Assembly: GCA_963924555.1 (NCBI GenBank)
Contig: OZ004584.1
Coordinates: 711,001-775,000 of the forward strand
Direction: 5' to 3'
DNA: 64,000 nt
DNA from: Crambe crambe
Taxonomy: Eukaryota > Porifera > Demospongiae > Poecilosclerida > Crambeidae
Numbering within the stretch: the stretch's first letter is position 1; every line of letters begins with the position of its first letter. Positions 33,119-43,550 of the stretch are shown piece by piece. A program made the position numbers and the translations under genes. The notes under the pieces are model-generated. The model made no database searches and was not told the origin of the DNA. It saw only the letters and a list, made by a program, of their open reading frames with translations.

Positions 33119-35312
33119 CATAGATATAAGAGGTTTTACGGGATTGGAAACGCCCAATGAACTGCACAACCGAGGCGCGTTGACAGATGCGCACGCGCAT
33201 GCAGCATTAATCATATTAATGGCCGTGAAAGGAGATCAATATTCACTCCTTTCAAGGCAGTTAAAGTGATGTTCTGCCCCTACAGCTCACAGAATAGTAC
33301 AAGTAAGCTAAGGGGAAGGTATTGAAGAAGTGAAGAGTCAGAGAGTTGAAGTTGGAGAGTCTGAGGAAGGAAGTTATTAATTATTCATAACTTTTTCCCT
33401 TGTAATTATAACTATGAGTACCTATCATTGCTCATTATACATTAATTGTATGTGATTGATTTGAAAGAAAGGCCAGAATGACTTTTTGTATTAAAATTAG
33501 ACATAAATTCATTATTATTATAGCTAGATAATTTTGCCCCAAAGTTATCCGCCAGTTTCTGCTCAGTTCTCCCTCATCAGCATTATTGCAATACTTCCAG
33601 CTTTTGGCTGTTGGATTTTGACACCATCCATCTCAAGAATTCGGCTCAGTCAGCTGTCCTGTGGACCCTATGGATACAAGTAAGGGAAAAAGCATTTCGT
33701 GAAATGAAAAAAAGATGTAGGGATGACCACTGCTCAAAAAAGTAAGGAAACAAGAAGGATGGAAATGGGATCAATCTTTGTTCTGTATATCCAGCCAACA
33801 ATCCCTACATATACACACATTACTACACTATAATCTGAAGTTACCTGACGTATATGTAGGGATTGTTGGCTGGATATACAGAACAAAGATTGATCCCATT
33901 TCCATCCTTCTTGTTTCCTTACTTTTTTGAGCAGTGGTCATCCCTACATCTTTTTTTCATTTCACGAAATGCTTTTTCCCTTACTTGTTCCTGGTCTTTT
34001 TTCCTCTCTTTTATGGTTTTAGCTATGATTAGAGTTCATTCTTCTATGTGTATGCAGGGACAGATGAAAGAAGTTCTCCAATAGCATACCAGCCCAATCA
34101 TTTATCGAGTCAAGGTGTTGTGTTGTTGAGCCATACTTGGAGGTCGAAGATGCTGAAATAGAGTCTACCGTGGTGAATCTAAATCCCCGAATCGATACAG
34201 TAGTCTATCATCAGCTAGAGCTAGCTAGCTAGCTAGAGACAGCTGAGTAATATTATGATTTCGAATAATTGGATATTGAAATACATGCGCATGCGTATTA
34301 TAGAAAAGATGGCTTCCTAATTGAATTAGTCGAGTGCTGTGCTCCATAGTGTCTCCTTTTTCATCGACTCTTTCGAGGATCAACGAGTAGAAAAGATCGT
34401 AGTTGGTAGAATTTGGAGTGGATTTGTCCAGAAATCATAGCTGTAGCTTGAGTGGTTCGAGAGATATGGTTGTCTAAGAAGAATAATAATAAGAAGAAGA
34501 ATAATAATAATAATAATAGAGAAGAAGAAGAATATAGCGATTTACCTGCTTGCCGTATTTCTGAAACGGTAAGCTCCCTGGTCCTGAAACTTGGTCTGCA
34601 CATTGTAGTAGGCTCTAGTAGGCTGGATAATCATTCACAGTAGCTTTTGTTAGGTCTAAGTGGGGGAACTGGAATTTCACTTTTGTATTAGTCTATAGGC
34701 GGCGCGCGCGGCCGTCCGAGTCATCCCTACATAGAGAGTGCTACCGCACTCTCTGATTAGGGAGGAAATATAGTAAGCTTGCCATCTCCATAGGATGACT
34801 ATTGTATAGAAAACGAATGCACCAATTCCATTTACTGTTCTATCCTTTCCCTGAAACTACTAATACAGTTTCAATATTGTTAATCTATTTCTTGAGAGAG
34901 GGATTACAGTTTTAACACCACTTGCAAATGCTAGAGACAATATACGTCAGCTAATACAAAAACTAACATTACTATTCCATGTAGCTAAAGTTTACATGCC
35001 TTTTGATCAGAAAATGAGCAACAGCAATTGATTCCATCAAGCGTGAGAGGGATTACAGTCCCATTAACCACCACAGTAGTATTTGTAGGAATAAACTTGA
35101 AAATCTGAGCTAAAATTTATTTCATACAGTAAATCTATGCCCTAGTGTATTATAGTATCATTGGCATAAGTCTTACCTCACGGATCTTGTCAGAACAGCA
35201 ACTTTTACAAAAGTGCTGTCATTCAGCTGTCAACGCGCCTAGCGCCTCGGTTGTTAGTTGCTAACGAGAGCACGTGATCCGTTTCCAATCCCGTAAACCT
35301 CTTATATCTATG
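33119..35312. mobile_element. CATAG-family element, copy 3, target duplication GTAACAC
   Basis: Inverted relative to copies 1 and 2. The ends CATAGATATAAGAGGTTTTA and its inverse are flanked by GTAACAC (33112-33118, 35313-35319). It contains the Helitron-like element 33677-34756; without it the length is 1114 bp, close to copy 2. No coding frame. Confidence 0.85.
33677..34756 (+). mobile_element. Helitron-like non-autonomous element 3 with empty site known
   Basis: 1080 bp, starting CAAGTAAGGG after A (33676) and ending CTCTCTGA before T (34757). The related CATAG copy 2 keeps the uninterrupted sequence ctatggatattagg (17650-17663 in opposite orientation), so the insertion fell between A and T with no target duplication. 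It has the same 5' foldback and 3' hairpin as 6042-7146. Confidence 0.85.
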
Positions 35313-36772
35313 GTAACACACAATACTTCGACTTGTTCCCGTTTAGCAGAAATCCTGCTAAAACGATGAATATCACGTTTAATGACGTAAGGTAGCTATA
35401 ACAACCGAACCATAATTAAGTTTTACGGGATCGGGAGGCCATTTTTTTCTTCGCGCGAGGTGTTGCTATGACAATTAAACAAGACAACGTCATTTTACGA
35501 CACTAAAACGTCATATTACGTAAATAAAAAATTTAGGCCGGGAACAAGTCGAAGTATTGTGTGTTACCAGACCATAGATATACTAGACTACGTACACAGG
35601 ATTGGAAACAGGTCACGTGCGCCCATAACGACAATACTGACAATCCGTGTAGGCAGCTGTTCGTGCTAAATTGCCCCAAACAAACAGGGGAGGAGAAGTA
35701 GTGTGCCAAATTTCTGCTAAACTATAGCCAATTGGTAAGTTTAAAGAATGCAAAGAGTGGGCTAGTATAGTGCTAAACAAGCATAGTTCTTAAAAAGGCT
35801 GGTTTCTCAAGTGATAGAGGGTATAATTGCGAGTAACAATGGTAGTTCGACTTTGTGGACCTCTGGAGCTTGGATATTAAAAGTATAGTCTCTTTTTTTC
35901 CACCAATCTGTTAGGTAGTGATCATTCATATGTACATATGTACTTTTTAAAGGTGCCTGTAAAAAAATCATGTCAATGTTATTGTTTCTTCAGATTACCC
36001 ATGGCTGGCTGTCAAGAAAAGCTATAGTAAAGAAGGATACTATAATGTAGTAACTAATACTGTCACTTTACACATATTTCCTTTCATGTTATAATAAGAA
36101 AATGATAATAACAAGTATTGATAGTGCACTGCTGAGCATCCAATTCATCGAGCGATTTGTTGTGATATACTTGTTTTGGGGGATCAAGATGAAGAATAAA
36201 GCTGCCCCAGTGTATCCTTTCCTGCCCCTGATACAAGAAAGTATCTCATCTCCTCACATAAGAACAACAACATAGTGAAATGGCTTCTTACACCATCAAT
36301 GGCAAATGGCATGCCATCTCCAGCCCTGCATAAAATTAAAACTACTTGAGTACATATGGTCAACTAGTATCTTTCATTTTATACCAAAAGTAAGGCAGCT
36401 AGACTTCTATTTTAGTAGTAGGAGTGCCACAAAACTTTTCAGTCACCTGTTTCCATGTTTTTCTTCCATAGCAACAGTAAATAGACTAAACTGACATGAT
36501 AAACTACTACAGCTATAGGTCATTGAGCCTTTTCACTTATAATCATAATTATTGCTGCGCTAAATACCTTGCCTTTCACCCTCTTTCTTATTTTGTGTAA
36601 GATTTCTCTGTTCGCCAGGTACTGGGATTTTCGGATTCGTTGACAGTGCAAAAAAATTTTGTATACCGGGCGCATGCGCATGACCAGTAGGCGCGCGCGC
36701 AGGCCTATGTCACATGACATGTTAACTGCACGTGTCGTGTACAGTGGCTTTTGCTTACTTGCTATCCGTGAT

Positions 36773-37385
36773 TAGTCTCGCGGGCCAGACCCTTTACCAA
36801 CCGCGAGGGAAGGAAAGAGTCTGGTCAAATCCAATACACGATCTTGTTGTGCACAGTCAGCAATCTTCGGAAGGAAGGGCACGACTATGACGTTATTATA
36901 CATCACGAATTTAGGAAAAATCTGCGCTCTGGATTTCTTAGCGCTACATGGCTGAGCAGGAATATGATTACAGACTGGAGGCGGCTATTCAAGAGAGTGG
37001 GAGGAGGCTTGGAAACAGCTTTCTGGTCAGAAAGTGTCGGAAATTTTTCCAGTGCAACTCCTGCAAGTACCTGGAGCAGTTCTTTGGCTGATGCACACCC
37101 TGGACCATGCAGCCTTTTCTTTTTCCTATGATCACCAATGAGATCTCTGCATACAAGCAAGCAGCTCATTAACATGACCATAGATATATCTATGACATGA
37201 CTAAACTCTAGGACTACTCTGTAAGTGCACGCGCGAAAAAATCTGTTTGAGAGCCGTGACGTATCGTGACGTTTTGCGCATGCCCCCCACCAAATCTTTG
37301 GGCAATTGAAACAAGATCATGTATTGGATTTGACCAGACTCTTTCCTTCCCTCGCGGTTGGTAAAGGGTCGGGCCCGCGAGACTA
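36773..37385. mobile_element. TAG-ended MITE, 9-bp target duplication, directly upstream of an ATG
   Basis: TAGTCTCGCGGGCCAGACCC and its inverse with about 75-bp TIRs (the inverse has a few differences), flanked by ATCCGTGAT at 36764-36772 and 37386-37394. The start codon of the neighbouring gene is at 37396, one base past the duplication, so the MITE replaced its leader sequence. Ends and duplication length match the elements at 847-1632 and 44496-44993. Confidence 0.85.
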
Positions 37386-37395
37386 ATCCGTGATT

Positions 37396-38259
37396 ATGTC
37401 TGGGTCTGAAGGATATAATGTCAATTTTACCGTTAATAATGGCCACAGAGCAACTGTGGGACCAACTGCAGGAAGAGTACTTATCACTCCCCTCCCATCA
37501 CCTCAGATTCCTGCCCCCAAGATTATTCAAAAAATCCTTATCAAAGTAGCTTCGAAAGGTAAAAAGAACAGCAAGACGTTTACTTTAAGAAATGTCAGCA
37601 CAGCCACTGTAACATCAGTTGATGGACTTAAAGACTTAATAAAGACTCAGCTGCTTGGTGAAGTTGCAAATAAATTTGACTTGGGCTATATGCATGGGAG
37701 TAGTGTTGTCAGCTTGAGAAGCAAGGAAGATATACTAGAGGTATGGTCAAATGTGAATAAAGGAGCCAATATCATTTTGTGGTGTGATGGACTATTGAAA
37801 ACTAACAAGCGAGTTAGAGATTATACAAGTTCGGAAGAAGAGGAAGAAATAGGAAAGGCTAAAAGAAAGAAAAAAGGTGTCGAAAGAGAAGAACGTGTTG
37901 AAATGATTTTAAAAGAATTAAAACAAAGACATGGTGAGAGTGCATACACCCCAATGCAGTATAGAGTATGGGCTGAGATGAGTGTGGGTGGTGTCCATAT
38001 TAGCACAGAAACGCCTCCAACAACAACAATGTTTGTCAGAGCTGGTGGGAATTGCTCAAAAAAGAAGACTGATGCTTCATCTCTCAATAGTAAGCCTACA
38101 TCCTCTACAGGAAGTCCAGCAAAGGTCATTGACAATCGCAGTAAATGCTATAAACAGCTGTCTGATCTTAAAAACTTACATGAATCCAATATACTCTCTG
38201 AAGAAGAATACAGTGCTGAAAAAAACACAATTTTAGATATGCTTAAGAGGTTAGTGTAA
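37396..38259 (+). CDS. Accessory protein of the IS630-type transposon (unknown function)
   Basis: Open frame of 287 residues, starting MSGSEGYNVNFTVNNGHRAT. A folded N-terminal half (about 45-145) has mixed strands and helices, and contains SVVSLRSKEDILEVWSNVNKG. An acidic-basic stretch follows (YTSSEEEEEIGKAKRKKK), a likely nuclear signal. Then come a helical segment around MQYRVWAEMSVGGVHIST, a low-complexity linker, and a C-terminal helix pair (LKNLHESNILSEEEYSAEKN) like the short SHOCT-type tails. No catalytic motif is seen. It converges on the transposase gene inside the same TIRs, so a role in DNA binding, assembly or regulation of transposition is plausible but only inferred. Confidence 0.75.
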   Translation: MSGSEGYNVNFTVNNGHRATVGPTAGRVLITPLPSPQIPAPKIIQKILIKVASKGKKNSKTFTLRNVSTATVTSVDGLKDLIKTQLLGEVANKFDLGYMHGSSVVSLRSKEDILEVWSNVNKGANIILWCDGLLKTNKRVRDYTSSEEEEEIGKAKRKKKGVEREERVEMILKELKQRHGESAYTPMQYRVWAEMSVGGVHISTETPPTTTMFVRAGGNCSKKKTDASSLNSKPTSSTGSPAKVIDNRSKCYKQLSDLKNLHESNILSEEEYSAEKNTILDMLKRLV

Positions 38260-38281
38260 CATCAAAAAACTGCTATTAATG

Positions 38282-39244
38282 TTAAATGTATCCACAATTG
38301 TGTATGTGCCCTTTGCAGTCTTCAGTAGTGACTGAAGCAAATGCCATAGCTAACAGTGCTCTTGGTGCTGAAAAAACTTGGAAAAGTTTATCATTTTCTT
38401 TCATAATGGCTTTTATTTGGCTAAACACACCTTCTGCTGGATTTAGATCCGGAGAATAGGCTGGAAGGAAACATACCCTCGCTCCAATTTGATTTTCAAT
38501 CAGATCAATTGCACCATCAACATGATGAATGCTAGCATTGTCCATGATAATTACAGACCGTGGATTAACACCATTGAAAGGGAGCAAATGAGGTGATAAA
38601 ACATTTCGTATGAAGTTAATAAAACGGTCCCCATCCATTGTTCCTTCTGTTACTAATACATCAAGGATACCATCCAATGACACAATTGGTAGAGTTGTGT
38701 ACCTGATTCCTCTGATTAAAAGTCTCTGATCGCATACTGGTGTACCTCTTACACTGTACCCATACTTCCTCATTGCATGACGGCGATCACACCCACTTTC
38801 ATCAAGCCAAATGAGCATGGAAGGATCAAATACTGAGATCTCATGCATGAATTTTGCTCTCATTGTTTCAGATCTCTGCAGTGCCACTCGGTGCATAGCC
38901 TGACGAGTACAACCCATTAATCTCAAGGTTCTACAGATAGTGGGAACACTGATAGACACACCAAACCTTTGAAGTAGCAACAATTGAAGCTCATGCAAGT
39001 ATATGCCAGGATTTTCAAGGATGAATTGAAGTAAAATCATCTGCTCATAGTCTTCCATCAATGGCCTAGGGCCATATCTTCTAGCTTTCACTTTAACATC
39101 ACCTGTTTGTCGAAACAATGAAATATACCGCCAAACTGTACTCTCTGATACATTCAATAGACCAGCAACTCTAGCAGGATTTTTTGTGGAGAGATAAAGC
39201 CACACTATTCTCCACCTCAAGTCTGTAGAATATGGTCGAGGCAT
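38282..39244 (-). CDS. IS630/Tc1-type DDE transposase
   Basis: An intact 320-residue frame. Residues 1-55 form a helix-turn-helix of the IS630 type (RIVWLYLSTKNPARVAGLLN with NVSESTVWRYISLF). Linker helices follow, then the DDE_3-type catalytic core. Asp148 is in IWLDESGCDRRHA, Asp235 in VIIMDNASIHH, and Glu271 in YSPDLNPAEGVFSQIK. Thirty-five residues separate the last two (DD35E). Cutting and joining of the 36622-39381 element at TA sites is the expected reaction. The start codon is about 140 bp inside the right end. No stop or frameshift is visible, so the enzyme could be functional. Confidence 0.9.
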   Translation of the reverse strand: MPRPYSTDLRWRIVWLYLSTKNPARVAGLLNVSESTVWRYISLFRQTGDVKVKARRYGPRPLMEDYEQMILLQFILENPGIYLHELQLLLLQRFGVSISVPTICRTLRLMGCTRQAMHRVALQRSETMRAKFMHEISVFDPSMLIWLDESGCDRRHAMRKYGYSVRGTPVCDQRLLIRGIRYTTLPIVSLDGILDVLVTEGTMDGDRFINFIRNVLSPHLLPFNGVNPRSVIIMDNASIHHVDGAIDLIENQIGARVCFLPAYSPDLNPAEGVFSQIKAIMKENDKLFQVFSAPRALLAMAFASVTTEDCKGHIHNCGYI

Positions 39245-39867
39245 TTCATGATTTGAAAATTACCGCCTTTTTCAGGTATCAATCGACGCATGCGCGCACT
39301 AAACCGTCAACGAACCTGATCATGCGCATGCGCCCGGTATACAAAATTTTTTTGCACTGTCAACGAATCCGAAAATCCCAGTACCTACACGGATGGTTTA
39401 TAAATTATACGCGCGCATGCCCTGTTTCCAATCCTGTGTACGTAGTCTAGTATATCTATGACCAGACCCTTACCATAGATAGTATATTACCGCCCCGGGA
39501 TTGGAAACGGAACCAATTCCACGGGCAATCCGTGTTATGAAGTCAACGCGCGCGCGCTTAAATCTAATAATTATTACAGAACATACAGTGATAATGTGCA
39601 ATACATACAGTGCATGCTACTAGTGATGTGATGGACTCTTCTTCCTCTCCTTATTCATCAGTCGAGAAGGCTACTACACAATAATTATACTACACAATAT
39701 AATAATTACTTTCTGGCTCAGATAGATTTGCATGCACAAGTAAGTGATCACAAAAATTGATGCAGAGTTGCTAATCTATATAATAATGTGCTTGTCAGTG
39801 CGTACATACGCACTACGTCACATTATGTCACGGTATGCATCACAGTTAATAATTGAGAAAGAAAAAG

Positions 39868-39958
39868 AAAAAAACCTAATTGATTTGGGGCTCGAACCTG
39901 AGTCCTCGGACCTCGCCGGCCAACCCACTACTGCATGACTACAACGGCAATGCTATCA
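39868..39958 (-). repeat. tRNA-like SINE head (possible)
   Basis: On the minus strand the sequence reads tgcagtagtgggttggc (A-box-like), then about 25 bases later ggttcgagccc (B-box match), followed by an A/T-rich tail (aatcaattaggttttttt). The spacing suits a tRNA-derived pol III promoter. A proper cloverleaf and acceptor stem were not found, so it is not called a tRNA gene. Confidence 0.4.
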
Positions 39959-39989
39959 ATATTTGATTTTTTTAAAGGTATTGCAAATC

Positions 39990-40385
39990 AGATATGCTAT
40001 TGTTGTTTTTTTGGTATAGTTTTTTGTTTTTGACTGAATTCTGATAAGATAACACCAAAAGAGAAACAAATAAGGGACAAACAAAAAACAAAAACAGATC
40101 AGATATGCTGGGTTTTTTTTTATTTTTTGTTTTTGATTGAATTCTGATGATCATGATTGTGACCAAAAGAGGGACAAACAAAAAAACAAGTGAACAGAAA
40201 CCAAAAGAAAAACAAAATAATTTTGCAGATCAGATATGCTGTTGTTTTTTTGTTGTTTTTTTTTGATTGAATTCTGATGATATGAAACCAAAAGACAAAC
40301 AAACAAGGGACAAGCAAAAAACAAGTGAACAAAAATCAAAAGAAAGATAAAATAAAACAACAAAAACACAACAGCAGTAAAATAA
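39990..40385. repeat. Minisatellite, about 120-bp period
   Basis: Three to four degenerate units of GATCAGATATGCTG, a T-run, GATTGAATTCTGATGAT and an A-rich tract with accaaaag/gacaaacaa words. The frames found on both strands are products of this repeat. Confidence 0.75.
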
Positions 40386-42308
40386 AGACCATCCAGTTCA
40401 GGGGGCAGGGTCGCAGCCATAAACTTGCATTCCCATGCCGAAGAGCAATGGCGACATGCCCGAAAAGGTGCTTGGTGGACGAGGTGGCATCATCCTCAAC
40501 GAGGCCACCTAGAGTTTCAGCCACAAGCGGGATAAATTCAACTCCCACAGAGTAGCAAGATGAGAGATGGGAAGTCAGCTTGTGACGAATGTGCGCATAC
40601 TTAGACATGACTGCGCATGCTCAGATTTAAATACAATGGCGCGTTTCACTGAAGATGAAAGAGCAAGGGAGAGAGAGGGAGAGAAGTCGAAGAACACACT
40701 TGACAGAAGATGAAAGAGCAAGAGAAAGAGAGAGGTACAGAGTGAAGGAGAGAAGGGAGAGAGAAAGAGAGAGTATTAGGAGAAAACTAACAGGGAAGAA
40801 CAAAGACATATAGGCTAGGTGCTAATGAAACAAGCAGCACCTTGGGCCCATTGTCAAGTTTGAGGTTTGCAAGTGAAGCTCTCAACTGCTGTCACAATGG
40901 ACTAGCTACCTCTTACTGATTATCCTTCTGCACTTAAAGAACTGTTTACTGGTTAAAATGAAATTTGGGACAACTTGGAATTGATCACTAAAAGGATTTA
41001 CTCCAGTTGAGAAATGGATTGAGTAACTAGCTAGCTATGTTGCACGTGAGAAAATCAATCCTTATGCAAACACTTGCAACCCTCTATTGCAGGTTGTGGT
41101 ACTTAATACAGTCAGACTCACTACAGATTAATGCATGTGAAAAGGGAGAATAAACTCAAGCGTACAAGTTAAAATCAAAATATTTGCACAATTAAATCTC
41201 GCTTAAAGTTTGCACATTACAATTAGTGGAATCTGACATGATAATGCCCTTGCAATAGTCTCAAATAGACCTTTACTTGACATGCATAACTTGTACCCTT
41301 CATATATGTCACTGGTAGCCACTCACTGCCAGTGAGTGGACACACACACATTCCGTGTGTAGAGTTTTTGCGGACGCAGGCATGCGCAGAGTTTCTGCGG
41401 GTACTCGCTAGTAATATAATATTATACCATCAAAATTATCAATGAACTTCAATGCCAAGATGCAGTCATCAGAGTTACCAACACAATTTTGCTGGAATCA
41501 ATCCGGCACAGTTACTAGAGAGACACAGGAGCTGCAATGCTGGAACAATTTTTAGGGTCATGTTGCAATCTATAAATGATACTGACACTATTGATCATTT
41601 AATACTGGCATGAACTGTGGAGTGACTAGGATATCTGGAATGGAGTGCAGCAGTGGAGGTTACATGACTATTACTTTCTTGTACATAGCCGATGTTTCCT
41701 TCCTCCCATGAGTGCTCTAAGTAATTGGTTTATATTTTCACCATTAATGCAGTAACATGTATCTAATGCCACTCATTCTATAAAAGAAGGATGACTCTAC
41801 TCACAAAACTAGATAATAAGCACAAACCTAAGTTATGAAGACTACCATTCCCCCGACAAATTTTCTTCTAGTTTTCTATATCGCTAAAGTGTGGAATTTA
41901 GCCATTATACTAGTAGGAATAATTGAAATTGTGGATGCAAATTATAAATACTAACCGCCGCTTGCAGTTTCCCTGTGAAAGAGCAGCCACACGCCTCCTA
42001 GCGGACCGCTGCAGCCCGTTGCTACCCACGTAACTAGGTAAGTTTCTTGGTCGCAAACCATAACACGGAGTGCCCGCGGAATTTTCAATTAGCCTATGCT
42101 ACCGTTTCCAATCCCGGGGCGGTAATATACTATCTATGCCCTTACGCTGGAGTTCCGGAAGTGCTTGGGGCTGGCTGCGCCAGACTACATAAGCCGTGCA
42201 CGCACCCAACCCGCGGATTATGCGGTAAGACTTCAGTGCTGCTTCAAGTGTTCAAGGCGAGTTACAGTTGTTTAGTAATATCTTGAAAGTTGATTTTTCA
42301 CTTTCATT

Positions 42309-43550
42309 ATGCGCTTCCTACTGCTGTCTTTGAATCGCTTTATTCATCCAATGTCCAGTGCAAGTGACGAGCCTCGCTACACATCAGATGCACAGACTTC
42401 AAATGATAGCATTAGGCTCTCTCAGTATCAATGGCAACCAGCTAATATTTGGTTCAAGAATACAACTCTGCTGCACCCAAACGATGAACAGGATACTGAA
42501 ACACAGGCATCCACCAATGAAGAAGAAAATATAAAAGCAAAAAGGAAGAGAAAGATTTCCAGTAATAAAACTCCATTCAGCAATGTTCAAGCTAGTGGCA
42601 TGAACCACACAATACCGCAAGGACGTGGAACAGTATTAGCTGTTATTGACACCGGTATTAATGCACAGCATAAAGCATTTGCAAAACCCGGCAAGATAAT
42701 CGATGCAGTGAATTTTGCAAGAGATGGATATGATTGCCAAGATGAAATAGGTCATGGCACTGAGTGTGCTGGCATTGCTTGTGGTTTGCCTTTTAAATTG
42801 AGGATTCAAGGGAAAATGCATGAATATAAGTCTGCAGCCCCAAAAGCAAAATTGATGATTCTTAAAGTCGCTGATGAAAACGGGGATATATATAACACCA
42901 GTATTTGTAAAGCAATTGAGTACATCATTCAACATAACAGTAAACCAGGTAAAGAGAAAGTTGATGTCATATCTTTATCACTTGGCTCTTCAGAATTCGA
43001 TGCAGAGCTAGCAAAGAAAATTCAGCAGGCCATTACCAACAATATAATTATTGTGAGTGCTGCATCTAATGAAGGAGCTTCCATAATCAACCCTATTGCC
43101 TATCCTAGTAAGTTGGGGCATGTCATTTGTGTTGGAGCCTGCAATAGAAATGGAAAGCCTACTGACTTCACTCCAGAAGGACGTGAAATTGACTGTTTGG
43201 AACTTGGGGAAAATGTTTTAGCACCAACAATTGATGGAGAGCGAAGCGTCAAATTGTGTCATGGAACATCATATTCAACACCAATAGTTGCTGCCTGCAT
43301 TTGCCTCATAATCGAAGATATCAGAAATCTTGCTGATGCTTACAACATTCCTGATCTGTTGGAGAAGTTGCACAACGTTTGGTGCATGAGGGAGATCCTA
43401 AAGATGATGGCAGTAAAGCAAGGACATCACGACAGAGAAAGAGGCTATGGGAGACTGGACCCTACATTATTTTTGAAAAAGACGCCTGAAGAAAAGTTGC
43501 GCATACTTCAAAATATTTATTGTAAAGGGTCAGGCATGCAAGATTACTAA
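42309..43550 (+). CDS. Subtilisin-like serine protease (S8), right-arm copy, intronless
   Basis: Mirror copy of the 29172-30428 gene, 413 residues. All catalytic residues are present: Asp114 (LAVIDTGINAQ), His149 (DEIGHGTECAG), Asn254 (IVSAASNEGAS), Ser321 (CHGTSYSTPIV). The main differences are five missing linker residues before the domain (KISSNKTPFSNVQASGMNHT region) and scattered substitutions. The leader upstream (ttatgcggtaagac... tcttgaaagttgattttt) matches the left copy, but about 80 bp further up the two arms diverge. Open frame kept in both copies suggests at least recent selection. Location and substrate are unknown. Confidence 0.88.
   Translation: MRFLLLSLNRFIHPMSSASDEPRYTSDAQTSNDSIRLSQYQWQPANIWFKNTTLLHPNDEQDTETQASTNEEENIKAKRKRKISSNKTPFSNVQASGMNHTIPQGRGTVLAVIDTGINAQHKAFAKPGKIIDAVNFARDGYDCQDEIGHGTECAGIACGLPFKLRIQGKMHEYKSAAPKAKLMILKVADENGDIYNTSICKAIEYIIQHNSKPGKEKVDVISLSLGSSEFDAELAKKIQQAITNNIIIVSAASNEGASIINPIAYPSKLGHVICVGACNRNGKPTDFTPEGREIDCLELGENVLAPTIDGERSVKLCHGTSYSTPIVAACICLIIEDIRNLADAYNIPDLLEKLHNVWCMREILKMMAVKQGHHDRERGYGRLDPTLFLKKTPEEKLRILQNIYCKGSGMQDY

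Larger units (their letters stand above)
36622..39381. mobile_element. Complete two-gene IS630/Tc1-type transposon, TA target
   Basis: Inverted ends of about 65 bp (CTGGGATTTTCGGATTCGTT... through TATACCGGGCGCATGCGCAT) are flanked by TA at 36620-36621 and 39382-39383. It encodes an intact DDE transposase (minus) and a second intact protein (plus) in convergent orientation, with only 22 bp between their stop codons. A 613-bp MITE sits between the left TIR and the second gene. Both frames are open, so the copy may be young. Confidence 0.88.
35573..39460. mobile_element. CATAG-family element, copy 4, target duplication ACCAGAC, host of an IS630-type element
   Basis: The ends CATAGATATACTAGACTACG and its inverse are followed inward by ACACAGGATTGGAAACAGG, the family's subterminal word. 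ACCAGAC lies at 35566-35572 and 39461-39467. Apart from the 2.76-kb IS630-type insertion it has about 1.1 kb of non-coding sequence (35573-36619 and 39384-39460). Confidence 0.85.
39474..42138. mobile_element. CATAG-family element, copy 5, target duplication CCCTTAC
   Basis: 2665 bp from CATAGATAGTATATTACCGC to its inverse, with GGATTGGAAACGG just inside; CCCTTAC lies at 39467-39473 and 42139-42145. It is the longest member, yet no transposase frame is recognised. The interior has a tRNA-like sequence, a minisatellite (39990-40380), a purine-rich tract (40660-40790, gagagag/gaaagag words that produce spurious frames) and an otherwise unremarkable 40.8-42.1 kb. Confidence 0.8.
33082..42164. 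repeat. Outermost foldback element, split by three CATAG-family insertions
   Basis: The left arm (33082-33118: GCACTTCCGGAACTCCAGCG then CAAGGGTCTGGTAACAC) is the inverse of a right arm that is now in pieces: gtgttaccagac (35561-35572), then cccttacgctggagttccgg to 42164. The core 35313-35565 is itself bounded by GGTAACACACAATACTTCGA and its inverse. Each break is a CATAG element with its own 7-bp target duplication. When the insertions are removed mentally the element is roughly 330 bp. Confidence 0.65.

Noticed and set aside
37821-38135. Minus-strand frame opposite the accessory gene
   Set aside because: Shadow of the plus-strand coding sequence.
39868-39958. tRNA gene
   Set aside because: A and B boxes are present but no cloverleaf or acceptor stem could be folded; kept only as a SINE-like feature.
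40325-40608. Frames around the minisatellite in CATAG copy 5
   Set aside because: Composition follows the repeat; no conserved domain.
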